Assembly: GCF_028290105.1 (NCBI RefSeq)
Contig: NZ_JAQGKL010000102.1
Span: forward strand, 1 to 41,003
Source of the DNA: Methylobacterium sp.
GTDB lineage: Bacteria; Pseudomonadota; Alphaproteobacteria; Rhizobiales; Beijerinckiaceae
Length of the DNA stretch: 41,003 nucleotides
Direction: 5' to 3'
Position 1 is the stretch's first letter. The number at the start of each line of letters is the position of its first letter. The translations under genes and the position numbers were made by a program. The notes below the pieces were generated by a model that saw nothing but the letters and a program-made list of their open reading frames with translations, was not told where the DNA came from and searched no databases. Of the stretch, positions 29,520-38,427 are shown piece by piece.

Positions 29520-30940
29520 GGCGGGTGCTCAAGATCGCCGCGGCGCTCGGCGCCCTCTTCCTCGCGGCGGCGGCGGGGGCCTCCCTGCTGACGCGCTATC
29601 CGGACTTGATCTCCGCCCGGTACAGCCTGACCCTCGCCACCGGCCCGGTGGGCAGCGACGGACAGAAGGTGCTCGCCGCACTCATCCGCGACCTGTCCGC
29701 CGAGCATCCGCTGGTGCGCCTCGTGCCCGTGCCGACGGACAGCCTGGCCGAGGGCGCCAGATCCCTCAGGGAGGGCCGCGTCGACCTGGCGGTGGTGCGC
29801 AGCGACGACGCGGCGGCCGCGCACGGCCGAACGGTCTTCGTGCTGCTGCGGGACGCCGTCGCGGTCATCCTGCCGCCGGAGGCGAAGATCAAAGGCGTCA
29901 GCGAACTCGCCGGCAAAAGGCTCGCCGTGGCGACGGGCGCCGATCCCGGCCTGCTCAAGGCTCTCACGGACTTCTACGGGCTGCGCGCGGCCGACCTCCT
30001 CGCGATGCCGCCCGCGGAATTCGGACCCGCCTTGAGGGCGCGGCGCGTCGTCGCCGCGATCGTCAGCGGCCCCCTCGGCCCGGGGGCGATCCCGGACGCC
30101 TTCGCGGGCATCCGCAGGAGCCTCAAGGCCAAGCCGTCCTACCTCGACATCGCCGAGGCGGACGCCGTCGCCGCCCGCTGGCCCGCCTATGAATCGGTCG
30201 AGATCAAGCAGGGCACCTTCGGGGGCACGCCGACCGAGCCGACGGAAACCATCAACACCGTCGCGGTCCGGATCCTGCTCGTCTCCCGGCCCGGGTTGCC
30301 GGACCGCGTGGCCGGCGAACTCACGCGGCTCCTCTCGACCACGAAGGCGAAGCTCGTCACCACGCTGCCGGCGGCGGCCCAGATGGAGGCGCCCGACACC
30401 GAGCGGTCCGCGCTGCTCCCCGTCCATCCCGGGACGCTGGCCTACCTGAACGGCGAGCAGGAAAGCCTCCTGGACCAGACGGTCAACGTCTACTGGCTCG
30501 CCGTCATGGTCTTTGCCATCCTCGCGCCCCTCGTGGGTTGGATCGCGTCGCGGCGCCGGCGGCGGCGCAGCCACGAGGAAGGCGCGACGCTGCGCCGGGT
30601 GGTGGAATTGGTCCGGCTGGCCAAGGTCGGCACCGGCGCGCAGCTCGCCGCCGCCGACGCGGAGTTCGAAGCCATCACGGAGTGGCTGTTCGAGCGGCTC
30701 GCGGCGGGCGAGATCGAGCGCGACCACTTCCGGTTCATCGAGCGGATCGTCGCGCAGGCGCGTGCCACCATCGCCCGGCGCCTCGGCGATCCGGCCGCGA
30801 CCGAGGCGACACCGAAGGCCACTTCCAAACCGCGGCTCGTCGAGGCCGAAGCGACGGCCCCGCTCGGCCCGGCGGATCACCGGCCCTCGCCCGGCGCGTC
30901 CTCGATGGCCTTGCCCAGCCGCTCCAGTTCCAGCGAGTAG
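29516..30940 (+). CDS. TAXI-family solute receptor-like protein anchored by a C-terminal TM helix
   Basis: A 474-residue protein. An N-terminal hydrophobic segment (about 4-24) is a signal anchor. Residues 36-320 look like a TAXI-type TRAP solute-binding domain: YSLTLATGPVGSDGQKVLAAL at the start, a GVSELAGKRLAVATGADPG hinge segment, and VAVRILLVSRPGLPD later. A second helix lies at about 325-345, followed by RRRRRRS and a 125-residue helical, charged cytoplasmic tail. TRAP receptors are normally free periplasmic proteins served by a DctQM permease; none is present here. GTG start overlaps the permease stop by 4 bp. The last 64 bp overlap, in antisense, the end of the convergent gene. It may sense or deliver a ligand for the adjacent efflux pair. 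Confidence 0.85.
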   Translation: MRRVLKIAAALGALFLAAAAGASLLTRYPDLISARYSLTLATGPVGSDGQKVLAALIRDLSAEHPLVRLVPVPTDSLAEGARSLREGRVDLAVVRSDDAAAAHGRTVFVLLRDAVAVILPPEAKIKGVSELAGKRLAVATGADPGLLKALTDFYGLRAADLLAMPPAEFGPALRARRVVAAIVSGPLGPGAIPDAFAGIRRSLKAKPSYLDIAEADAVAARWPAYESVEIKQGTFGGTPTEPTETINTVAVRILLVSRPGLPDRVAGELTRLLSTTKAKLVTTLPAAAQMEAPDTERSALLPVHPGTLAYLNGEQESLLDQTVNVYWLAVMVFAILAPLVGWIASRRRRRRSHEEGATLRRVVELVRLAKVGTGAQLAAADAEFEAITEWLFERLAAGEIERDHFRFIERIVAQARATIARRLGDPAATEATPKATSKPRLVEAEATAPLGPADHRPSPGASSMALPSRSSSSE

Positions 30941-31353
30941 CAGAACAGCGAGAACAGGACCGCGAGGATCGCGATTCCCTTGGCCGCGGCCTGGCCGAAT
31001 GGCGGCAGCGCCCCGAGCTCGGGCACATGCCGGAAGAAGACCAGCGAGAAGAACGCGCCGCCGAAGAAGAAGCTCGCGCGGCTGGAGAACAGGAGCAGGT
31101 GCCCGACGAGGATGTTCCGGAACGGCGCGGAGATCGGGACGCACCGAAGCCTCACCCAGTAGCAGGCTTGCAGGACGACGACGCTGCCGACGAGGATCGC
31201 GAGACGCCGGGGCTCGAGCTCCTGCGGCTCGCCGAGGCGAGAGACCATTCGCCGGAAAACCGGCAGGATCATCCAGAGCAGGCAGGAGGCCGCGGCGGTC
31301 TGGAGGGCGAGAAGCCCCCCATAGGCGGCCGCCAATCGTGGCGATTGACCCAT
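30877..31353 (-). CDS. Small membrane protein with four predicted TM helices, unknown
   Basis: A 158-residue product with hydrophobic helices at about 11-31, 51-68, 81-107 and 122-141. The helix pair around FRNILVGHLLLFSSRASFFFGG is rich in Phe and Ser. The ATG at 31353 has an excellent GGGGAGGGG ribosome-binding site, which with the composition makes the gene real even though its last 64 bp lie antisense to the TAXI gene. It is divergent from the AsmA-like gene. Function not recognised. Confidence 0.8.
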   Translation of the reverse strand: MGQSPRLAAAYGGLLALQTAAASCLLWMILPVFRRMVSRLGEPQELEPRRLAILVGSVVVLQACYWVRLRCVPISAPFRNILVGHLLLFSSRASFFFGGAFFSLVFFRHVPELGALPPFGQAAAKGIAILAVLFSLFCYSLELERLGKAIEDAPGEGR

Positions 31354-31581
31354 GCAGCCCCTCCCCGAACGGGCCGCCACCAGGCGGGCGCGACGCACAG
31401 TGTGTTCCTTCGCGACGCTCGCGATCAATCCTGTGGCGCGTGGCGGCCGGGTTTCCCGGCCATCGGGTCCCGAACCCCGGCCCCGGATGATGGCGGGGAG
31501 ATCGCGGCGGCGGCCGGACGCACATTCGCCGACGTTGTGCTATGCCGCACGGAATGTGGGTGACGAGGCGGAACAGACACG

Positions 31582-34500
31582 GTGCGTGACATCCTGACCG
31601 CGCTGGCGGGCGCCGTCATCCTGCTGCTCGTCGCGGCGCTCGCCGTTCCGCCCTTCGTGGCCTGGGAAGGCTATCGCGGCACCCTCGACCGGACGATCGC
31701 CCGCTCCCTCGGGCTGGAGGCCCACACCGAGGGGCGCATCGGCCTGCGCCTCCTGCCCTCGCCGCGGCTGAAGCTCGACCGCCTGCGGCTCGGGGCAGGC
31801 ACCTCCGAGAATCCGAGCCTCGATCGGCCGGGCCTCGACCTGCCGAGCCTCGACCTTCAATGGCTGAAGGCCGAGATCGCCCTGGCGCCGCTGCTGAAGG
31901 GCGAGATCCGCTTCACCGAGACGCGGATCGGCCGGGCGGAGGTGAAGCTCCCCGTCACCGACGGCGAAGGCATGCTGGTGCCGGGCGCGGGGCTCCCCGT
32001 CGGATCGGCGCGCGACCTCGCCATCGAGGACCTGACGATCGCGCAGTTCGTGCTGACCACGCAGGTGGCGGCCACGGGGCGCACGGAACAGTTCCACGCC
32101 GAGGGTCTGCGGGTCCAGGCGCCCGCGCTCCTCGGGCCCTGGCGGGCGGAGGGCACGAGCCGGGGGGTGCCGTTCCGGGTCTCCACCGGGGAAGCGAGCG
32201 CGGACGGCGTCGCGGTGAAGATCGCGGGCGGCGGCGACACCCAGCCGCGCTTCGAGGCCGATGCGCGGATCACCCTGGTGCCGTCGCGGGTGCCGGCCGG
32301 TGCCAGGGCGGCCAATGAGAAGACCGCCGGCGAGAAGTCCGCCGGTCAGAAGGCGGCCGGGCTGCGCGCGGTGGTGCCCGAGGCGGAGGGCAGCGCCCGG
32401 ATCGTCGTCGGCCCCCCGGTCCAGGCGGCCGGCGCCTACCTGCCGTTCTCCCTGGCGGGCAAGTTCACGGGTCGCGGCCTGACGGCGACGTTCAGCGACG
32501 TCGCCCTGGAGATCGACCCGGGCGGCCAGGCCGTGCGGCTCGGGGGCACCGGCCGCCTCGACCTGCGCCAATGGCGCGGCGCCCTCGCGCTCGCCGCCCG
32601 GCGCCTCGACCTCGATGCCTTCCTGACCTCGGCGGCCGGACAGGCGCTGATCGCGCGCGGCGTGAGCGCGGGCTGGGCGAACGGCGCCCGCACCGGGTCC
32701 GGCCTGCCGATCATGCTCGACCTCGACGTCGCCGCCGAAAGCCTGGCGTTCGGCTTCGACGAATGGTCGGGCCTTTCGGCCAGCGCCACCCTGGACCGCA
32801 CCGGCGGCCTCGTCCTGCGCCGCCTCGACGTCACCGCCCCCGGCGCGACGGTCCTCGGGGCGAGCGGCGAGATCGACACCGACACGGCCCTGCGCTTCAC
32901 CGGCCACCTGTCCCTCGACACGCCGGCCTCGGACGGGTTCGGGCGCTACCTGCGCCGGCTCGGGTTGGAAGGCCCGGCGGTCGCCGTGATGGACGGGCGC
33001 CCGGTGCAGCTCGGCACCGACCTATCCGTGGCCGCGCCCACTGTGTCCCTGCGCAACCTGCGCCTCGGTCTCGGCGAGGCCCGGATCACCGGCAACGCCC
33101 GCTACACCGCAGCCGAGGGGGCCACCCAGGGCCGCTTCGAAGCGCAGCTCGCCGGCCAGGGCATCGACATCGCCGCCCTGCCCGCCCTCGGCGGAGCCCT
33201 CTCGGAACTGAAGGGTCACGATCTCGGCCTGACCCTGCAGGCCCGCGACGTGCGCTACGGCCCCGCCGGACTGCATTCGGGCCAGGGCACCATCGCGGCC
33301 AGCATCCAGTCCGACGGGGCGGGCCTCGTGGTCGACAGCCTCGACGTCACGGAGCTTGCCGGCGCCAACGCCCGGCTCTCGGGGCGGATCGCCCCCGACG
33401 GCACCGGGCGGATCGCGGGCCGCGTCTCGGCGGCGGTGGCGGCCCCCCTGTTCGCGCTCCTCGACCGGGTCTGGGTGGCGGAGGCGCGTCGCGTCCCCGC
33501 CTTCCTGCGCGCGGGCGCCCTCGACCTCGCCGTCAGCCTGGAGCGGGATGCCGGCGCCGCCGACACTCTGCGGGTGGCCGCCAAGGGCGATGCCGCCGGC
33601 GGCACCCTGGACCTCGACCTCCTGAACCGGGCCGGACGCATCGAGACCATCGACCTCACCGTCGCGGCGGCCAATGCCGGCCCCTGGTTCGGGCGGGGCG
33701 ACGTGCCGGCCCTGCGGCGCCCCGGGCGCCTGCATCTGGCCGGCGCGTCGCTGCCCGCGGAGGCGGGTGGCGCGGGCGCCGGGCTCGCCCTGCGCCTGAG
33801 CGGCACCATCGCCGACCTGTCCGTCGCGACCGTGCAGCCGCTGGAGCTCGAATCCGGCGCGGACTTCCCCCGCGCCGGAGAGGTCCAGCTCTCCGCCCCC
33901 GACCTGACGCCCTTCCTGAGCCTCGCGGGCTGTGCCGCGCCGCTCGCGCGCCTGGTTCCCGGGCCGCTGCCGGCGGAGGTGAGCCTGCGCCTCGCCCGCG
34001 CCGGCCCCGAGGCGCGGGCGGGACTCGTCGGGCGCATCGCCGGCCAGCCGGTCTCCGCCGACCTGACCGGCGGGCCGGAGGGCGAGATCGGCGGGAACCT
34101 CACCCTGGCGCGGCTCTCCCTGCCGCTGCTCGCGGGCGCCACGGTCCTGCCGGTGGAGCCGGCGGGGCGGTTCGCGCCGATGCCGGCGGGCCGGCCGCCG
34201 GTCTCGCTGGCCCTGCGCGTCGATGCCCTCGACCTCGGGCGCGGGTTCGTCGCGACGGGCGCGGCGCTGCGCGCCAGCCTCGACGGCGAGGCCCTGACGT
34301 TCAGCGACCTCTCGGGCGCGCTCGCGGGCGGCCGGATCGCCGGCGGCGCCACCCTCAGCCGCCAGGGCGGCGCGGCGGCAATCTCCGGCGAGGGGACGAT
34401 CACGGATGCGGCGATCGCGGGCCTGGCCGGCGGCGGGCCCGTCGCGGGCCGCCTCAACGCCCAACTGCGCTTCGGCGCCTCCGGCACCAGCCTCACCGGG

Positions 34501-35238
34501 CTGATGAACAATCTCGGCGGCAGCGGCGAGATCGCCATCGCCGGCCTCGGCCTGCCGGGCGCCGACCCCGCCGGCCTGCCCCGCGCGCTGACCCAGGCGC
34601 TCGCCGAGGACGACCCCTTGCGCGAGGGGCGCCTGCAGGCGCTGGTCGTCGAGGAACTGGGTGCCGGTCCGCTGGTGTCTCGCGGGCCGGTGACGAGCCC
34701 GGTGAGCTTGGTGGGCGGAACCCTGCGGGCGGGCCCCTTGAGCCTCGACCTCGGCGCGGCGCGCTGGGCGGGCACCCTCGGGCTCGACCTCAGGGATGGC
34801 CGCCTCGACGCGCGCGGCACCCTCACGGCGGGCGAAAGCCCGAAGGGATGGACCGGGGCGACCCCGTCGATCCAGCTCGGGTTCGGCGGGACGCTGCGCA
34901 GCCCGGAGCGCAGCGTCGATGCCGGCCCGGCCACGAACGGCCTCGCCGCCCTGGTGCTTCAGCGCGAACTCGAGAAGATCGAGCTGTTCGAGGCCGACCA
35001 GACCGAGCGGCTGCGGCGGCGCGGCCGCATCGAGATGGACAAGACCCGCGCCCTCGCGCTGAAGGCGGCGGCCGACAAGGCGGCGGCGGAGAAACTCGCC
35101 GCTGAGAAAGCAGCGGCCGAGGAGGCCGCGCGGCAGGCGCGCCTGCGCGCGCAGCAGGCCGCCGACGAGGCGGCGCGGCGCCAGCGCCCGGACGCGGACG
35201 CCCCGGCGGGCGACGCCGTGCCGGTGCCTCAGCCTTGA
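31582..35238 (+). CDS. AsmA-family protein with C-terminal Ala/Glu/Lys coiled coil
   Basis: A 1218-residue protein anchored by an N-terminal helix (about 5-26, ALAGAVILLLVAALAVPPF). The AsmA N-terminal signature follows (IGLRLLPSPRLKLDRLRLG, then AEIALAPLLKGEIRFTETRI). The long periplasmic part is beta-repeat-like, typical of the AsmA/TamB-like family that bridges the envelope and carries phospholipids; the AsmA C-terminal region includes NAQLRFGASGTSLTGLMNNL and GSGEIAIAGLGLPG. Unusually, the last 80 residues are a highly charged helical tail (LKAAADKAAAEKLAAEKA) like the TolA linker, ending in a Pro-rich tip. Start is GTG 31582. Role in lipid homeostasis is inferred from the family. Confidence 0.9.
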   Translation: MRDILTALAGAVILLLVAALAVPPFVAWEGYRGTLDRTIARSLGLEAHTEGRIGLRLLPSPRLKLDRLRLGAGTSENPSLDRPGLDLPSLDLQWLKAEIALAPLLKGEIRFTETRIGRAEVKLPVTDGEGMLVPGAGLPVGSARDLAIEDLTIAQFVLTTQVAATGRTEQFHAEGLRVQAPALLGPWRAEGTSRGVPFRVSTGEASADGVAVKIAGGGDTQPRFEADARITLVPSRVPAGARAANEKTAGEKSAGQKAAGLRAVVPEAEGSARIVVGPPVQAAGAYLPFSLAGKFTGRGLTATFSDVALEIDPGGQAVRLGGTGRLDLRQWRGALALAARRLDLDAFLTSAAGQALIARGVSAGWANGARTGSGLPIMLDLDVAAESLAFGFDEWSGLSASATLDRTGGLVLRRLDVTAPGATVLGASGEIDTDTALRFTGHLSLDTPASDGFGRYLRRLGLEGPAVAVMDGRPVQLGTDLSVAAPTVSLRNLRLGLGEARITGNARYTAAEGATQGRFEAQLAGQGIDIAALPALGGALSELKGHDLGLTLQARDVRYGPAGLHSGQGTIAASIQSDGAGLVVDSLDVTELAGANARLSGRIAPDGTGRIAGRVSAAVAAPLFALLDRVWVAEARRVPAFLRAGALDLAVSLERDAGAADTLRVAAKGDAAGGTLDLDLLNRAGRIETIDLTVAAANAGPWFGRGDVPALRRPGRLHLAGASLPAEAGGAGAGLALRLSGTIADLSVATVQPLELESGADFPRAGEVQLSAPDLTPFLSLAGCAAPLARLVPGPLPAEVSLRLARAGPEARAGLVGRIAGQPVSADLTGGPEGEIGGNLTLARLSLPLLAGATVLPVEPAGRFAPMPAGRPPVSLALRVDALDLGRGFVATGAALRASLDGEALTFSDLSGALAGGRIAGGATLSRQGGAAAISGEGTITDAAIAGLAGGGPVAGRLNAQLRFGASGTSLTGLMNNLGGSGEIAIAGLGLPGADPAGLPRALTQALAEDDPLREGRLQALVVEELGAGPLVSRGPVTSPVSLVGGTLRAGPLSLDLGAARWAGTLGLDLRDGRLDARGTLTAGESPKGWTGATPSIQLGFGGTLRSPERSVDAGPATNGLAALVLQRELEKIELFEADQTERLRRRGRIEMDKTRALALKAAADKAAAEKLAAEKAAAEEAARQARLRAQQAADEAARRQRPDADAPAGDAVPVPQP

Positions 35239-35260
35239 TGGACACCGCCCGACCGTGGTC

Positions 35261-35283
35261 CCGGGAAGACGGTCCGTTCCCGG
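35261..35283 (+). terminator. Hairpin after the AsmA-like gene
   Basis: CCGGGAA (35261-35267) pairs with TTCCCGG (35277-35283) around a 9-nt loop, 22 bp after the stop. A second small hairpin CTCCG/CGGAG lies at 35302-35316, followed by ATTTC. No strong T tract. Confidence 0.4.
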
Positions 35284-35464
35284 CCGCCGCCGGTGCGTCC
35301 GCTCCGGGAAACGGAGATTTCGGACCGGGCACCCGGTCGCCGCCGGCCTGTGCCTAACGCAGGTTAACGCGCTTGGCGCGCGGGTTTGCATAAGTTGCAG
35401 GCCGGATCGGTTGGCGCGAGCGGACGTTGTATCCTGAGCCCCTCCCCAACAATCGCAGGCTCCG

Positions 35465-38017
35465 ATGACGGACGAGCACCGAGGCGAGAGGGCGCCGGTC
35501 CCGGAGGTCCTCGCGGGATTGGACGAGGTCCTGATCACCGATGCGTTGACGACGCGTCCCGCCCGCCCACCGGATTATGCGGCGGAGGCCCAGGCCCTGT
35601 CGGAACTGGCGCGGGAACTGGCCGCCAGCCCCGGCACGGTCCTGCAGCGCCTCGTCGATCTGATCGTCGAGATGAAGCTGGCGGGGTCCGCCGGCATCAG
35701 CATCCTCATCCCGGACGAGGCGACGAAGAGCTTCCAATGGCAGGCCGTGGCCGGGCTCTGGGCCGAGCATCTCGGCGGACTCATGCCCTTCGACGGCAGC
35801 CCCTGCGGCATCGTCGTGACCCGGGACACGCCCCTGCTGTTCGCGCGTCCGCACGCCCACTTCCCCGCCGCCAAGGTGGAGCCGCTCATCCACGAGATCC
35901 TGCTGGTGCCGTTCCACGCCCACGACGAGCCCGTCGGCACGCTCTGGGTCAGCGCCCACGATGCCGGGCGCGCCTTCGACGGCGAGGATCTCCGGCTGCT
36001 CACCCGGCTGACCGGGTTCGCCTCCGCCGCGCACGTGGTCAACGGCGCCCTCAAGGAGGCGCAGACGGCCAGGGCGGACCTGGAGCAGCGGGTCGCGGAT
36101 CGGACGAAGGCGCTGCGGGAGAGCGAGGAGCACCAGGCCTTCCTGCTCCGCCTCAGCGACATGCTGCGGCCGCTCAAGACGCCCGCCGACATCGCGGAGG
36201 CCGCGGCCCGGCAACTCGGCGAACACCTCGACCTCGATCGCGCCTGTTACGGCGAGATGCGAGCCGGTCGCCTGTGGATCGAGCGCGATCATGCGCGCGG
36301 CGTCTCCTCGGCCGTCGGCGACTATCCCTTGAACGCCTTCGACCAGGATTTCGTCGCGGCCTATCGGGTCGGCGCGGTCGTCACGGTGTGCGATGTCGAG
36401 ACGGACGGGCGCCTCGGCGCCGCCGCGAAGGCCGAACTCCGGTCGCGCAGCATCGCCGCCTTCGCCGACGTGGTCCTGCTCGGCGACAATGAGCGGACGA
36501 GCATCCTCTGCGCGCAACACGCGACCCCGCGCCTCTGGACGGACGCGGAGCAGGGTCTCCTGCGCAGCGCAGGTGAGCGTGTCCGGTCGGCCATCGAACG
36601 CGCCCGCACCGAGGCGGCGCTGCGGGAGAGCGAGGAGCGCTTCCGCGCCTTCGTGACGGCGAGCTCCGACGTGGTCTACCGGATGGGCCCGGGCTGGACC
36701 GAGATGCGCCGGCTGGATGGCCGCGCCTTCCTGAGCGACACGGACGAGGCCAGCGAAACCTGGCTGGACCGCTACATTCATCCCGACGAGCAGGCATCGG
36801 TTCATTCCGCCATCGACCGGGCGATCGCGGCCAAGGCGATCTTCGAGCTGGAGCACGGCATGATCCGCATGGACGGCTCGCTCGGCTGGACCTCGTCCCG
36901 GGCGGTCCCGATCCTCGACGATACGGGCGAGATCAGGGAATGGCTGGGGGCGGCCAGCGACGTCACCGCGCGCAAGATGACCGAGAGGGCGCTGCGCGAC
37001 AGCGAGGCGCGCCTCAGCCAGTTCGGCGAGGCCTCCTCCGACGTGCTCTGGATGCGCGACGCCGCGACGTTCCAGTGGGTGTACCTCACCCCCGCCTTCG
37101 AGACGATCTACGGCCTCGACCGGACGGCGGCCCTGTCCGGCGACAACATGCTCGGCTGGGTCGAGCTGATCGTGCCGGAGGACCGGGAACGCGCCGTCGA
37201 GAACCTGCGGCGAGTCGGTGCCGGCGAGCGCGTCACCTTCGAGTACCGCGTCCGGCGTTCCACCGACGGCGAGGTGCGCTGGTTGCGCGACACCGACTTC
37301 CCCATGCGCGATGCCACCGGCACCGTGCGCTGGATCGGCGGCGTCGGGCGCGACATCACCGAGGAGAAGGAGACGGCCGCGCACATGAGCGTGCTCGTCT
37401 CCGAGCTGCAGCACCGCACCCGCAACCTGATGGGCGTGGTGCGGGCCATGGCCGACAAGACCCTGCGGCGCAGCGCGGACCTGCCCGACTTCAAGGCGCG
37501 CTACGGCACGCGCCTGGCCTCGCTCGCCCGCGTGCAGGGGCTCCTCTCCCGCCTCGCCGAGGGGGAGCGCGTCACCTTCGACGACCTGATCCACAGCGAG
37601 GTCGCGGCCCTCGACGGCGATGCCGGCAAGGTCACGCTGGAGGGCCCGCACGGCGTCGCCCTGCGCTCGTCGACGCTGCAGAGCTTCGCCCTCGCCGTGC
37701 ATGAACTCGCGACGAACGCGGCCAAATACGGGGCCTTCCGGCAGCCGCAGGCGCGGCTCGAAATCCGCTGGTACGTGGATTACCCGGAACCCGAGCGCGG
37801 CCCCTGGCTGCATGTGGATTGGCGCGAGCGCGACGTCCGGATGCCGGCACGGGCCGGCGCGGAGGAGAGCGGCTCCGGCCGCGAGCTGATCGAGCGTGCC
37901 CTGCCGTACCAACTCGGCGCGAAAACAACCTACGTGATGGAAGCGGACGGCATTCACTGCACCATCGCGCTGCCCGTTTCGGGCCGCACGATCTCCGGGA
38001 GGAGAGCCGATGCCTGA
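35465..38017 (+). CDS. HWE-family sensor histidine kinase with two GAF-like and two PAS domains
   Basis: A soluble 850-residue kinase. GAF-like domains lie at about 55-195 and 235-385, PAS domains at about 390-505 and 510-640 (each ending in a DVTARK or DITEEK type linker). The kinase core is the HWE type: H-box ELQHRTRNLMGVV with His650, N-box HELATNAAKYGAF, the W-x-E motif in VDWRERD, and the end block GSGRELIERALPYQLGA. HWE kinases are common in alphaproteobacteria and often act on single-domain regulators or on the PhyR general-stress pathway. The response regulator gene starts inside its last codons (8-bp overlap). Upstream, two TAACGC copies lie 10 bp apart (35355-35370), of unknown meaning. 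Confidence 0.94.
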   Translation: MTDEHRGERAPVPEVLAGLDEVLITDALTTRPARPPDYAAEAQALSELARELAASPGTVLQRLVDLIVEMKLAGSAGISILIPDEATKSFQWQAVAGLWAEHLGGLMPFDGSPCGIVVTRDTPLLFARPHAHFPAAKVEPLIHEILLVPFHAHDEPVGTLWVSAHDAGRAFDGEDLRLLTRLTGFASAAHVVNGALKEAQTARADLEQRVADRTKALRESEEHQAFLLRLSDMLRPLKTPADIAEAAARQLGEHLDLDRACYGEMRAGRLWIERDHARGVSSAVGDYPLNAFDQDFVAAYRVGAVVTVCDVETDGRLGAAAKAELRSRSIAAFADVVLLGDNERTSILCAQHATPRLWTDAEQGLLRSAGERVRSAIERARTEAALRESEERFRAFVTASSDVVYRMGPGWTEMRRLDGRAFLSDTDEASETWLDRYIHPDEQASVHSAIDRAIAAKAIFELEHGMIRMDGSLGWTSSRAVPILDDTGEIREWLGAASDVTARKMTERALRDSEARLSQFGEASSDVLWMRDAATFQWVYLTPAFETIYGLDRTAALSGDNMLGWVELIVPEDRERAVENLRRVGAGERVTFEYRVRRSTDGEVRWLRDTDFPMRDATGTVRWIGGVGRDITEEKETAAHMSVLVSELQHRTRNLMGVVRAMADKTLRRSADLPDFKARYGTRLASLARVQGLLSRLAEGERVTFDDLIHSEVAALDGDAGKVTLEGPHGVALRSSTLQSFALAVHELATNAAKYGAFRQPQARLEIRWYVDYPEPERGPWLHVDWRERDVRMPARAGAEESGSGRELIERALPYQLGAKTTYVMEADGIHCTIALPVSGRTISGRRADA

Positions 38018-38381
38018 GAGCCTGCTGAAGGGGCGCCGCATCCTCATCGTGGAGGACGAGTACTTTCTGGCGGACGAGCTGAACGGCCTCCTGCAGGAGG
38101 TCGGGGCCGAGATGCTGGGGCCCGTGGCCTGCGTCGAGAACGGGCTTCGCATCCTGTCGGGCGGCCAGGTGCCGGACGCCGCGAGCCTGGACGTCAACCT
38201 CGGCGGCGAGACCGTCTACCCGCTGGCGGATGCCCTCATCGCCCGCGCCGTGCCGTTCGTATTCACGACGGGGTACGACCGGGCGGCGATCCCCCCCGCC
38301 TATGCGCATATCCGCCGCCTCGAGAAGCCCATCGAGCCGGAGATGGTGCTCCGGGAACTCGAGAAACTCCTGCGGGATTAG
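38010..38381 (+). CDS. Single-domain response regulator
   Basis: A 123-residue stand-alone receiver. ILIVEDEYFLADEL supplies the acidic pocket (E15, D16), Asp61 in SLDVNLGGE is the phosphoacceptor, Thr87 or Thr86 in FVFTTGYDR and Lys105 in LEKPIEP complete the site. The VNLGGE and TTGYD motifs are typical of receivers that partner HWE kinases. It has no output domain, so it probably passes the signal by protein contact or acts as a phosphate sink. Its start overlaps the kinase gene by 8 bp. Confidence 0.93.
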   Translation: MPESLLKGRRILIVEDEYFLADELNGLLQEVGAEMLGPVACVENGLRILSGGQVPDAASLDVNLGGETVYPLADALIARAVPFVFTTGYDRAAIPPAYAHIRRLEKPIEPEMVLRELEKLLRD

Positions 38382-38415
38382 GGGAGCCGGTTCCGTTCGA
38401 GGGAACCGGCTCCCC
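38381..38415. terminator. Perfect 14-bp hairpin between convergent genes
   Basis: GGGGAGCCGGTTCC (38381-38394) pairs perfectly with GGAACCGGCTCCCC (38402-38415) around a 7-nt loop, beginning at the last base of the response regulator stop codon and ending 13 bp before the convergent peptidase stop. A strong, probably bidirectional terminator despite the absence of a T run. Confidence 0.7.
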
Positions 38416-38427
38416 GAGGCCGCGCCG

